DNA of 44,453 bases, from positions 1 through 44,453 of the forward strand of contig NZ_JBNASF010000015.1 of NCBI RefSeq assembly GCF_049720995.1, read 5' to 3'. The notes beneath the pieces were generated by a model. It did no database searches. It was not told the DNA's origin and worked only from the letters and a program-made list of their open reading frames with translations. Both the position numbers and the translations under genes were made by a program. Below are positions 15,402 through 23,448 of this stretch, one piece after another. This DNA comes from Methanothermobacter sp049720995 (GTDB taxonomy: Archaea; Methanobacteriota; Methanobacteria; Methanobacteriales; Methanothermobacteraceae). The stretch's first letter is position 1. Each line of letters begins with the position of its first letter.

Positions 15402-15786
15402 TTCCCACAATCTGTCCGCCCTCCATACTCACATAGACCTCCTTAACTGTCCTTCCACTCCTCTGGAGGGGGACAATCCATACCTCCACATTGGTGCCGT
15501 TCAGGTTTATTGAGCCCCTTGTGGGCTGTCCTGCTGTGTAACCGGACTCTGCGGCTATCTGCCTGGCCTCCTCGGCAGTAACATTCTCAGTTGTGTTTGT
15601 TTTGTTATCCATCATTTCCGGTACACTCACAGGTACCGGCTGTGGCTGGGGTTCAGTTTGTGTGGAATCAGATAGCCTCACCCGCTCCCCCTGGTTGAAT
15701 GAGCTGTATGAGTACACCATTACAAGGACCGCTATGATGGCGATGATTGCAAGGGCCTTATACTCCCATCTGAGGTCACTGAACAC
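15385..15786 (-). CDS. Membrane-anchored PepSY-like protein
   Basis: This 133-residue protein has an N-terminal transmembrane helix (about 10-28) and a Pro/Gln-rich linker with several NxS/T sequons (NKTNTTENVT). Its C-terminal domain resembles PepSY: TAEEARQIA at the start, then LNGTNVEVWIVPL and EVYVSMEGGQIVGS. PepSY domains often inhibit or chaperone extracytoplasmic proteases; the role here is unknown. The start codon is GTG, with GGAGG seven bases upstream. It is the last gene of the five-gene pilin-like operon. Confidence 0.7.
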   Translation of the reverse strand: MFSDLRWEYKALAIIAIIAVLVMVYSYSSFNQGERVRLSDSTQTEPQPQPVPVSVPEMMDNKTNTTENVTAEEARQIAAESGYTAGQPTRGSINLNGTNVEVWIVPLQRSGRTVKEVYVSMEGGQIVGSREFT

Positions 15787-15811
15787 GAGAGATCCTCCAG
15801 ACTTTTTGATT

Positions 15812-16207
15812 TCAGGTGACTTTACTTATGGTTATTGTGCCGTCCTGGTTCCTCACAGTGTATGTGAATCCTGGCGTCATGTTGGTCGTCGTCACGTTGA
15901 CCTTGGGTATAAGGTTGAGTCTGATGGTGCTTGACTTATAGAAAACGGTGACCCTGCCATTCCTCGCCTCAATGGTGTATGGGAAATCAGAAGTTAATGT
16001 GAGGTTAACAGCATACCCGGGACCATTTGTGTAGGCTGCATTCACCGCACCCACAACACGTTCACCCATCATCCTGGCCTCCCCAAGTTCACCCGCCTGT
16101 GTCCTTGAGAGTTCACTGTCCAGTATGCTTACCATCCCCGCGATTATGATGAGAGCTATCAGTGTTGCGAAGAGGAAGTCTATGCTTAAAACACCAGCAT
16201 CATCCAT
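15812..16207 (-). CDS. Small pilin-like surface protein with non-standard leader
   Basis: This 131-residue protein begins MDDAGVLSIDFLFATLIAL, a short acidic leader, a Gly, and then a hydrophobic helix with an Asp where class III prepilins have Glu at +5. After the helix (to about 26) comes SELSRTQAGELGEARMMGE, an amphipathic continuation typical of pilin N-termini. A beta-rich tail with NLT, NVT and NMT sequons follows. The segment VVGAVNAAYTNGPGYAVNLTL resembles the VYSNGPGA region of the canonical prepilin at 21662-22093, which supports a common family. The start is supported by GGGTG five bases upstream. Confidence 0.7.
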   Translation of the reverse strand: MDDAGVLSIDFLFATLIALIIIAGMVSILDSELSRTQAGELGEARMMGERVVGAVNAAYTNGPGYAVNLTLTSDFPYTIEARNGRVTVFYKSSTIRLNLIPKVNVTTTNMTPGFTYTVRNQDGTITISKVT

Positions 16208-16216
16208 TGAATCACC

Positions 16217-17266
16217 CTAACTGTAATTGTTTGCTGCAAGACCCAGCAGGTCTTTGTAGGTTGCTGAGAGGCAGAATGGACATCCAAGGGGGTCATAAAC
16301 GACATTATTCCTTACCTTGATGGTTGTCCCAGGGATTCCAAGGAAGTACTCCCTGTCAACCTTTGAGATGTACTGGTTGCCTTTGTGGTCCTCAAGTAGG
16401 GGGTCCCCTATTATGAAGGTGCTCATCCTTGTGTACTGGGGGTCCGCTGATGATGACCTGTTCTCAAGGCGGTCAAAGAATGAAAGGCCATACGGGTCCA
16501 CAAAGTAGTAGGGTCTTGGTGTTATGTTACTGGGGTTGTCGGTCCCGTTGAGGCAGTACCAGAGGTTCTGAAGCCTCCCGTCCCTGTCAACGCTCTCATT
16601 GAGCCTGTAGTCTGCATATGTACCGTTACTTGCATAGTAGGGATACTTGTAGATCACGTTACTTGCACGGAACTTGGTGTTTATCCATATGTAGGGGTCC
16701 TCTATACCCTCAAGGCTCACATAGGATGACACCTGCGGCAGCCGGAACTCATATACCTGGTCCTTCTGAACAACCTTCACAGGTATGCCGCCGCGTATCT
16801 CCACTGAGAACCCGAAGGGGTCATTCTGTGTTATTGTAACGTCTGATGTGGTGAATGTTGCGTTGGTGTAATTGGTTATGGGTATATTGTTGATGTAGAT
16901 CTGGCGGCCTGTCTGCCTTTCAAGCTCCTGTGATGTGTTTATGACGTTGGCGTTTATGGCATCAACGATATTCCTTGTTATGTTGGCCTTGCTGGTGCCG
17001 GCCGGGAAGAACTCAGCGTTATCTATAACGTTCCTTGATGCATTGTATGCCGCGTTACGACCCGCATCCGCCGCTGCTTTCTCAACGGTCGAGTATATTG
17101 AGCCAACCACCGTTACGGTGACATCACCACCCATTGTAAGGGCTGCCAGCATGTTGGCCTCATTGGCTATGCTTCCATAGGATATGGCGATTACAATCAC
17201 CGGTATGAAGAGGAGCACTGCAAGTGGTGTGAATGCGTATCCATCCTCGTCACGGATTATGCTCAT
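16217..17266 (-). CDS. Large pilin-like surface protein with non-standard leader
   Basis: This 349-residue protein has the N-terminus MSIIRDEDGYAFTPLAVLLF: a charged leader, Gly, aromatic residue and long hydrophobic helix. The rest is extracellular in character, poor in Lys, rich in Asn, Tyr and Thr, with about ten NxS/T sequons. One CPFC motif near the C-terminus could form a disulfide. The ATG at 17266 is chosen because GGAGG lies eight bases upstream, and it starts two bases after the stop of the 690-residue gene, so translation is coupled. Pilin-like assembly is inferred from the N-terminus and neighbours only. Confidence 0.7.
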   Translation of the reverse strand: MSIIRDEDGYAFTPLAVLLFIPVIVIAISYGSIANEANMLAALTMGGDVTVTVVGSIYSTVEKAAADAGRNAAYNASRNVIDNAEFFPAGTSKANITRNIVDAINANVINTSQELERQTGRQIYINNIPITNYTNATFTTSDVTITQNDPFGFSVEIRGGIPVKVVQKDQVYEFRLPQVSSYVSLEGIEDPYIWINTKFRASNVIYKYPYYASNGTYADYRLNESVDRDGRLQNLWYCLNGTDNPSNITPRPYYFVDPYGLSFFDRLENRSSSADPQYTRMSTFIIGDPLLEDHKGNQYISKVDREYFLGIPGTTIKVRNNVVYDPLGCPFCLSATYKDLLGLAANNYS

Positions 17267-17268
17267 AT

Positions 17269-19341
17269 CTAACTCCTCCACAGTGTTAGTCTAACAGGTA
17301 ATGAATTGGGTATATCCCCTGTGTAGAGGGCCTCGGTCCTTATAAGTGATGGGTCCACGTTGTAGCCTGATGACTGGAGCATCTCTATGAGTTCCTGCCT
17401 TGCAAGGGCCTGGGCAGTGTATGCATCGTTGGCATATTCTGTGGCCCACATGTTTGCAAGGAATTTGGGGTATATGACGGCAACACGTGTACCTGAATAT
17501 ATCTCTGCATTGGAGTCCCCTGACTCCCAGCCATTCCCTGAATTTACAGTGACGCGTATATAATAGTTTCCTGGCCTTGTACTGTAGTTTCCAGGGTTGC
17601 CTCCTGTTGTGAATATCCTGCTTCCTGCAACATCAATGGCACCTATATCCAGTGAGAAGGGAACTGGACCATTGTAGAGCTGTGTCCAGGCACTCGTTGA
17701 GTTTTTAACCTCAACCCTGATGGTCTTGGTGTCAAGTCCCGCCCCCATGAATAGCAGGACCTTCTTGGCGTCCGATCCAATGGCAAACTCCCTCACAGGG
17801 GATGATACATTGGTTGAGTTCTGGTAGCTTGCAAAGGGGTAGTTGTTCCACTGGATGGGTAATGATGTGTAGGAGACCGTGGAGTAGCAGTCAACAAGGC
17901 CCACGAGGTCGTAGTCCTGGCCAGGGACGTTGTCCCATATTGTCACCCGGACCTTGTTGGTCTGCCCGGACCTCAGGTAGTCCCTGATGTATATTGTACC
18001 TGGCACGTTACCGTAACCGTCACTCACCGAACTGTAGTCTACTCCACCATAATCAAACGAACAGAAAGCCATATTCCAGGAGGTACCATTCCATACCTCC
18101 ACAAGGGCATTGTCAACACCACCATATGGGTTGACAACTGTATAGGCATCGAGTATCCTTGAACCTGGGGGTATGGGGATGTCCTGTGTGACGCTAACCG
18201 CACATCCATCTGCGCTACCCCCATTAACGTTCTCAATTACGAATGGCAGACCATCGGAGTATAAATGGTTCTGTCTCACCATACTGTTCCATGCTATCAC
18301 CCTCCTTGTGTTGAGGTTGGTAACCGTACCTGTGTTGAGGTCATATATACGACCGTAACCCATGGTTCCATTGTTGTCCAGTCTCGTTAAGCTGGGTACT
18401 GCGAGGCCAGCAGCGTCATTGAAGGCATATGTGCGGGTAATGATACCCTTCGGCACCTTTATTGTGTTTGTATAGTTGGCTATTAGTGAGAACCATGGCA
18501 TGTCGTAATCATTATATCCCTTTGTGGTCATGTTGGTGAACTGGACATAGAACCTGTTTGAGCCGCCAGCAAGTGACGTTATGTTTCCCTGATAATTGTA
18601 CATGAGTTCCCTTGTCGTTCCAGGTCTGAGGTTGAGGAAGGTGAAGCTATTGTTACTGACAACATGGGGAACATTGTTTATCACAACCCTTGCCCCGTAT
18701 GATGATCTGTTCTGTCTGTTGCAGGAGCCAAGAAGGAACCTGCCCCAATTGATGTTACTTGATGGAACCGAGAATGTGATATTCTGGGGTGCGGTCTGGT
18801 ACCCCCAGTAGGGTCTTGAGTAGAGGCTGTTCCAGAAATTGGTAAGCCAGTTATGGAAGTTCCATATGGTTGTGGTGGAGTTTATCTCCTGGTCCTCCAG
18901 TGAGACCTCCTCCATCTTGTACCATGCACGTCCAAGCCAGCCCTCCTCAGGACCTGAAATGACTATGGCCCTTGACGCAGTGTCCCTTGAGACCATTATG
19001 CCGCTGTCATTCCTGAGGGTCGGGTAAGGGCCCATTTTGAACTCATAACCAACTCCGGGTGGTAGCAGCGATCTCAGCTCAGAGCTTATCAGGTTCTCTG
19101 CACCTGCCGTGTTGTTCCTGGAGTACATGGCGGCTGCAGAGTAGAGTGTCCCGTCCTGTCTCATGACATCCAGGGCGTCCGCTGCCAGGGCCTCAAGGTG
19201 CTGATGGTCAGACCCCATATAATTTGGAAGCGCAAAGTATGTCACAATTGATGCTGTGAATATGAATACAACAACCAGGGCCAGGACGGCATCGGTTGTG
19301 AATATGAATCCTCCCTCATCATCGCCAAAATCACGGATCAT
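17269..19341 (-). CDS. Very large pilin-like surface protein (690 residues)
   Basis: The N-terminus is MIRDFGDDEGGFIFTTDAVL, followed by a hydrophobic helix to about residue 38. Its acidic leader, Gly pair and Asp at the Glu+5 position resemble the neighbouring proteins and differ from the class III QxSxE consensus. The ectodomain is Asn/Tyr/Gly-rich with about 14 NxS/T sequons and looks like a series of beta-sandwich modules (for example VEVWNGTSWNMAF and VRVTIWDNVPGQ). A C-terminal segment (TAQALARQELIEMLQSSGYN) looks helical. It could be an adhesin tip or a minor pilin. The ATG follows AGGTG by seven bases. A small hairpin (19350-19362) overlaps that ribosome binding site. Confidence 0.7.
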   Translation of the reverse strand: MIRDFGDDEGGFIFTTDAVLALVVVFIFTASIVTYFALPNYMGSDHQHLEALAADALDVMRQDGTLYSAAAMYSRNNTAGAENLISSELRSLLPPGVGYEFKMGPYPTLRNDSGIMVSRDTASRAIVISGPEEGWLGRAWYKMEEVSLEDQEINSTTTIWNFHNWLTNFWNSLYSRPYWGYQTAPQNITFSVPSSNINWGRFLLGSCNRQNRSSYGARVVINNVPHVVSNNSFTFLNLRPGTTRELMYNYQGNITSLAGGSNRFYVQFTNMTTKGYNDYDMPWFSLIANYTNTIKVPKGIITRTYAFNDAAGLAVPSLTRLDNNGTMGYGRIYDLNTGTVTNLNTRRVIAWNSMVRQNHLYSDGLPFVIENVNGGSADGCAVSVTQDIPIPPGSRILDAYTVVNPYGGVDNALVEVWNGTSWNMAFCSFDYGGVDYSSVSDGYGNVPGTIYIRDYLRSGQTNKVRVTIWDNVPGQDYDLVGLVDCYSTVSYTSLPIQWNNYPFASYQNSTNVSSPVREFAIGSDAKKVLLFMGAGLDTKTIRVEVKNSTSAWTQLYNGPVPFSLDIGAIDVAGSRIFTTGGNPGNYSTRPGNYYIRVTVNSGNGWESGDSNAEIYSGTRVAVIYPKFLANMWATEYANDAYTAQALARQELIEMLQSSGYNVDPSLIRTEALYTGDIPNSLPVRLTLWRS

Positions 19342-19375
19342 AACTGATCACCTGCATCAGGTAAATTATTTATTA

Positions 19376-20260
19376 TCATTTTAGCCAGAGGTACAGGACA
19401 AATCTGGCTGGCCTTAACCTCACGTTATCAAGTGTTATCTGATCTGGGGGGGTGCCTTTGGGCGCTGCAAGGATGTAGACATCCATTGATGCCCCTGGGT
19501 TACTCTGGGTTCTGACACTCAGTATGTTATCCCTGAATGTTGTGTTATTGTAGAGGTAGGTCTCATTTATCTGTTTCTTGATCTCTGTGATGTGCCTGTT
19601 TATCTCGTTTGGGGGCACAACACGGTTGTTGTTAACATCCACAAATGCTGAATCGTATCCCCTGTTGATTACAAGAACCCAGTAGTCGTAGATTCTAAGA
19701 TATGCTTCATTGGTTGGGAAGTTGGTTGTGTATGTCCTTGGCTGCCCAGCATCCCTTATGAGGCCCTCTATTGAACCCACACGCTCAACGTTGGTGGTGA
19801 GGACGTAACGTTCAACCCTTGCAATGTCAGGGGCACTTGTGTTAAGGGTTCCAAGGGTTCTGACAGTGAGACCCTCGGTGGTGCTTATGTTTATATAGTA
19901 ACCATACTCCGGGCCCACAAGTTCCCCCATGTTGGTTGTGTTAATCCCGGCGATCTTTGCCGGGGAGAGGTAGTTTTTCTGGGGCATGTTTCTCACAGGG
20001 TCATACCTTGCAAGTCCTATGCTCTGGGGGTTTCCGAGCTGCTCCCAGTCTGGGGGGACACCAGAGGTTTCAACCAATGCATCCGCTATATCAGATGCCT
20101 GGCGGTCAAGGGCGCTCTGATAGATGGTGCTCTGTGTTAAATACATTATGTTATCCATATCAGCAGCAAGCATGCCCAGCATGATTGTCAATGGTATCAG
20201 AGCCAGAAGTATGTCAAGTGAAAATGCAAAACCCCTCTTATCAGCCAGTATACCCCTCAA
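19376..20260 (-). CDS. Pilin-like surface protein, first gene of the operon
   Basis: This 294-residue protein begins MRGILADKRGFAFSLDILLA and a hydrophobic helix (about 13-33). KRG followed by FAFSLD parallels the RGQxSxE of class III prepilins, with Phe for Gln and Asp for Glu. The ectodomain has about six NxS/T sequons. The start is TTG, with AGGGG six bases upstream. It heads the minus-strand series 20260-15385, whose members are 2-34 bases apart, and is divergent from the canonical prepilin at 20349. Confidence 0.7.
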   Translation of the reverse strand: MRGILADKRGFAFSLDILLALIPLTIMLGMLAADMDNIMYLTQSTIYQSALDRQASDIADALVETSGVPPDWEQLGNPQSIGLARYDPVRNMPQKNYLSPAKIAGINTTNMGELVGPEYGYYINISTTEGLTVRTLGTLNTSAPDIARVERYVLTTNVERVGSIEGLIRDAGQPRTYTTNFPTNEAYLRIYDYWVLVINRGYDSAFVDVNNNRVVPPNEINRHITEIKKQINETYLYNNTTFRDNILSVRTQSNPGASMDVYILAAPKGTPPDQITLDNVRLRPARFVLYLWLK

Positions 20261-20303
20261 TTTTATCCCCTTCTCTTTATATGCGATTATTTATGCCGGG
20301 AAT

Positions 20304-20314
20304 GTTATATATAA
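20304..20314 (+). promoter_or_regulatory. TATA box for the divergent prepilin
   Basis: GTTATATATAA lies about 40 bases before the ATG at 20349 and predicts a leader of only 10-20 bases. On the opposite strand the region 20278-20298 (CATAAATAATCG, CATATAAAG) may serve the pilin-like operon. Confidence 0.5.
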
Positions 20315-20348
20315 TTGATGATTCATATATCAGTAGGATGGTGATTAT

Positions 20349-20732
20349 ATGGACTCCAGGGGTCAGATATCAGCAGAATTTATCTTGATCATTTCATTCA
20401 TACTGATAATCGTGATTGCTTTCTCGTCAATTGCAGGCCCCCAGTCACAGGAGAACAGTATAGCCGCCGCCGCAAGGGAGGGTGCCTCAGCTGCGGTTGC
20501 TGAAATGGCATACACCAACGTATCCATGAAGCCCATAAAGGTCACAAAGACAACCATAACAGGTGAAAGCAACAGGATCATAACTGTATACTTCGACACC
20601 CCCATTCCTTCAAATTACCGGGCACTGGTGATAAACAGGACCGTTGAGTCCCTCTTAGGTCTCAATGGAGTAAAGCCTGTTAACAGCACCACCGTGAGGC
20701 TTGGGGATAAGACATACACGGTACAGATCTAA
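20349..20732 (+). CDS. Class III signal peptide prepilin (QISAEF type)
   Basis: This 127-residue prepilin of archaeal type IV-like pili begins MDSRGQISAEFILI. The prepilin peptidase would cut after Gly5, leaving Gln1 and Glu at +5 of the mature hydrophobic helix (QxSxE consensus). The remainder is a small beta-rich domain with NVS, NRT and NST sequons. GGTG sits five bases before the ATG. It is transcribed away from the large pilin-like operon and faces the DUF2101 gene tail to tail. Confidence 0.9.
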   Translation: MDSRGQISAEFILIISFILIIVIAFSSIAGPQSQENSIAAAAREGASAAVAEMAYTNVSMKPIKVTKTTITGESNRIITVYFDTPIPSNYRALVINRTVESLLGLNGVKPVNSTTVRLGDKTYTVQI

Positions 20733-20757
20733 AAAAAATTATTCATTTATATTCAGT

Positions 20758-21651
20758 TTACCCTTCCACACCGGTTATCCTAACAGGTCTGTTGCCCCTC
20801 ATGCTCATTACAGACCCTTCCACTGCAAGCTTCACCGTATCCCCAACCTCCACATCAAAGCCACCATTCTCCACGATGTAGACGTCGGGTTTAACGTTGC
20901 TCCTTATATCATAGTCAACCCTGACATAGGATGTGTTTTCACCGGTCTCTATAACCTCACCAAAGGTGTAGTCGCGCACATACCTTATTCTGAATATGAG
21001 GAAAACCACTGCAACGGCCAGCACGGCAAAGAGGAGTGTTGTGAGTGCAGGGAAAAATACAAATGGAAAGGCCATTGTGAGGGCAGAGTTACCTGATACG
21101 AAAATTATAACGACCCCAACAGCCACGTACATCAGGAAGAAGTCCCTGTAGGCCTCAAAGTCCCCGGGGTACATGACCCTTATCTGGCGGTAGAGTATGT
21201 ACAGGAGGAGTCCGAGGAGTATAAGTGCCGCCGGCATGAATACAATGAGCGATATGAAATTGAAGACGTATATTATCGAGAGCACGATGAATCCGGAGGC
21301 TGTTAGCTGAAGTTTAAGGACCGCGTTTTCCTTCTCTGCTGAGTCAAAGTGCCCTGCCTTGATGATTATTGGGGCGTCGTCCTCAGGTAACTCGATGTCA
21401 TGGTTCCTCGCCTCCTCAAGGATTTCCTGAACCTCCTCATCCTGCTGGGTTGGGATACGCTCCCCTATTGACTCAGCCCTTTCCCTGACCCTTCTTCTCA
21501 CATCGTCAACATCAACCTCTGAGATTCCCTTCCGGAGATCAGATGTTATGCTCCTTATCCTAGCCGGAAGCCTTATGATTCCAAAGATTGCCGTTCCAAT
21601 GAGTGTGAATAGGGTTATCACTGCACTGCCGAGTCTTGAGAAGAAACTCAT
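20758..21651 (-). CDS. DUF2101-type membrane protein
   Basis: This 297-residue protein opens with a hydrophobic N-terminal helix, then a charged region (RRRVRERAESIGERIPTQQDEEVQEILEEA). Four or five spans follow between about 115 and 225. The soluble C-terminal domain looks OB-like (YVRVDYDIRSNVKPDVYIVENG, VEVGDTVKLAVEGS), suggesting a beta-barrel appended to the membrane part, like NfeD-type proteins. I place it in DUF2101 by memory of the family. Its gene follows the second prepilin by 10 bases (AGGAGG, ATG), so it may help assemble or stabilise the pilus; this is inference. Confidence 0.75.
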   Translation of the reverse strand: MSFFSRLGSAVITLFTLIGTAIFGIIRLPARIRSITSDLRKGISEVDVDDVRRRVRERAESIGERIPTQQDEEVQEILEEARNHDIELPEDDAPIIIKAGHFDSAEKENAVLKLQLTASGFIVLSIIYVFNFISLIVFMPAALILLGLLLYILYRQIRVMYPGDFEAYRDFFLMYVAVGVVIIFVSGNSALTMAFPFVFFPALTTLLFAVLAVAVVFLIFRIRYVRDYTFGEVIETGENTSYVRVDYDIRSNVKPDVYIVENGGFDVEVGDTVKLAVEGSVMSMRGNRPVRITGVEG

Positions 21652-21661
21652 TAAACCCCTC

Positions 21662-22093
21662 CTAGGTCCTTGTTACATTTGTTATGAGTACGGTGGTGGA
21701 GTTAAGTGGCCACTGAACCACTGCGCGGTACCAACCCCTCTGAACATTCACTGACTGTGATGTGAGGCTGTACTGTGTGGGGGCTGTTATATTTGACTTT
21801 GTACCGTTACTGTAGGTGACTGTGAATATCACGCTGTTATTGGCAAAGATGAGTGTGCCATCAACGGGGATGTAGAAACTCACGGTTCTCTTTGCCCCTG
21901 GACCATTGGAATAGACTATATCTGCTGCATCTGAGAGTGTCTGAACAGCCACCTTGGCATCCGATGCCCTGGATACATCAGTACTCGCCTCTATTGAGCT
22001 CCCTATGAGGGGTATGGTCACGCCACCCAGCACAAGGAGGACCACGAGTATGAGTAGGAGATACTCCAGGGAAACCTGTCCCCTGCTATCCAT
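21662..22093 (-). CDS. Class III signal peptide prepilin (QVSLEY type)
   Basis: This 143-residue prepilin starts MDSRGQVSLEYLLLILVVLL, a textbook class III leader with cleavage expected after Gly5. The helix is followed by ASDAKVAVQTLSDAADIVYSNGPGA, the conserved pilin segment, and a beta domain with about five NxS/T sequons. The ATG at 22093 is chosen because AGGTGATC precedes it at the correct distance; the longer start at 22111 has no such site. It is 65 bases downstream of the prepilin peptidase gene on the same strand. Confidence 0.9.
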   Translation of the reverse strand: MDSRGQVSLEYLLLILVVLLVLGGVTIPLIGSSIEASTDVSRASDAKVAVQTLSDAADIVYSNGPGAKRTVSFYIPVDGTLIFANNSVIFTVTYSNGTKSNITAPTQYSLTSQSVNVQRGWYRAVVQWPLNSTTVLITNVTRT

Positions 22094-22158
22094 GCGGATC
22101 ACCTTCAACATTTAATATCTCACCTGATATTTATGTGGAGGGACTCTTAAATACTTGG

Positions 22159-23307
22159 CTAAAATACCAGGTCAAATGCCCTGAAGAGTATCACCGCAAG
22201 GTCACCCACAAGGAGTGAGATAACAAGCCCGATGAGTATTGCGGGGGCAAAGGGCAGGCCCCTCCTTATGCGGAACTCGTCTCGGATCTTTCCGCTATCC
22301 ACAAGGTCCCTGAGTGTCTGGATCTCCTCATCCCTCAGGCCGGCGGCCATTGCCGAAATTACAGGTTCGCCCCTGTAGGTCAGTGTGGAGACATCCCCTG
22401 TCCTTGCAGCGGTCCTGAATCTGTCGGTGAATGAGGTGTCATCAAAGTAGTATTCATCACCCTTTCTGTAGAGTGTGTGGGCGAGTATCATGCCCTCCCT
22501 CAGTTCATCCACGTGCATGGTATCCTGCAGGGCCTCCCTTGTGATTGATGTCAAAAGTTTTCTTATGAGCTGTATGGCTGTTATTGAGACCCAGAGCACA
22601 ACAAAGCCACTCACGGTTAACTCAAAGTTCCTGTAGAGGGAGTAGACGATTATAACAGATACAATCACAGCCTTCACCCTGTTGGGGAGGCGTGATATGA
22701 CCATGGTGAGGAGGTATATCAGTATGAGTGAGAGCACTATTATCTGGAAGGGTAGAAAGTCTGTTATGATGAACGTGAGCGTCACCGCCGATGTGATCAC
22801 AAGGGCGAGGACCATGTTCGTCCTATACTGTTTCAGGGGCTCCATGAATTCATCCATGAGGTCCCTCCTTGATGTGTAGATTATGAAGAAGACGTATACC
22901 AGGAGAAATGGTAATAGGGACAGTATGCTGTTTATTATAAGTGTTAATGGGAACGGATAAGCTGCTGTTACAGGAAAATCTACTCCAATGAAGGTGTAAC
23001 CCACAATGGATGGCTGGAAGGGTAGAAGAGCTGTGATGGCGGTGAATAGCTTGACGTCACCACCAGCCCAGGCACCCATCCTCCAGAGGACGTAACCGAG
23101 GGCAAATATGCCCGCAGTGAAGATGACGGTGTATATGAATATCCAGGGGTCCGCCTCAGTGTAGGCCCTAATGGCGTTAAATGCAAGACCAAGACCAATA
23201 ACAGGAAATGTGAGGCGATTGGGGATTAAACCCCTCTTCATATCACTGTAGGATGCATAGAAACATACGATAAGTGCCAGGAAAACAGGAATCGACTCCA
23301 TGATCAT
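22159..23307 (-). CDS. Prepilin peptidase, EppA-like (A24 aspartic protease)
   Basis: This multi-span membrane aspartic peptidase of 382 residues is predicted to remove class III leaders from pilins. The first catalytic Asp is in YSDMKRGLIPN (D22) and the second in AGGDVKLF (D84), the GxGD-type signature. A cytoplasmic insertion of about 110 residues (about 250-355: DELREGMILAHTLYRK ... RDEFRIRRG) precedes the last span, as in the longer EppA type rather than the short archaellin peptidase FlaK. The start is supported by GGAGT six bases upstream. Its neighbours are both canonical prepilins and the atypical pilin-like genes, which are its likely substrates. Confidence 0.9.
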   Translation of the reverse strand: MIMESIPVFLALIVCFYASYSDMKRGLIPNRLTFPVIGLGLAFNAIRAYTEADPWIFIYTVIFTAGIFALGYVLWRMGAWAGGDVKLFTAITALLPFQPSIVGYTFIGVDFPVTAAYPFPLTLIINSILSLLPFLLVYVFFIIYTSRRDLMDEFMEPLKQYRTNMVLALVITSAVTLTFIITDFLPFQIIVLSLILIYLLTMVISRLPNRVKAVIVSVIIVYSLYRNFELTVSGFVVLWVSITAIQLIRKLLTSITREALQDTMHVDELREGMILAHTLYRKGDEYYFDDTSFTDRFRTAARTGDVSTLTYRGEPVISAMAAGLRDEEIQTLRDLVDSGKIRDEFRIRRGLPFAPAILIGLVISLLVGDLAVILFRAFDLVF

Positions 23308-23332
23308 AAAATCACTCCTCTATTTATCAGCA

Positions 23333-23384
23333 GGAGAATCTCCATATTTAGGATTCACTTCTAATTAATTCTCAGAGTGAGAAT
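23333..23384. promoter_or_regulatory. Two related palindromes between the peptidase and oligosaccharyltransferase genes
   Basis: GGAGAATCTCC (23333-23343) and ATTCTCA-GAG-TGAGAAT (23368-23384) are perfect inverted repeats sharing the element GAGAAT. The second abuts the TATA-like AATATTTAAG (23382-23391) of the plus-strand gene. They could be operators coordinating the divergent genes; no regulator is known. Confidence 0.4.
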
Positions 23385-23448
23385 ATTTAAGTTTTTTTGA
23401 ATAAATCTCAGACTGTGTCAGGGTTACAAACCAAAGAGTGGATACAGA

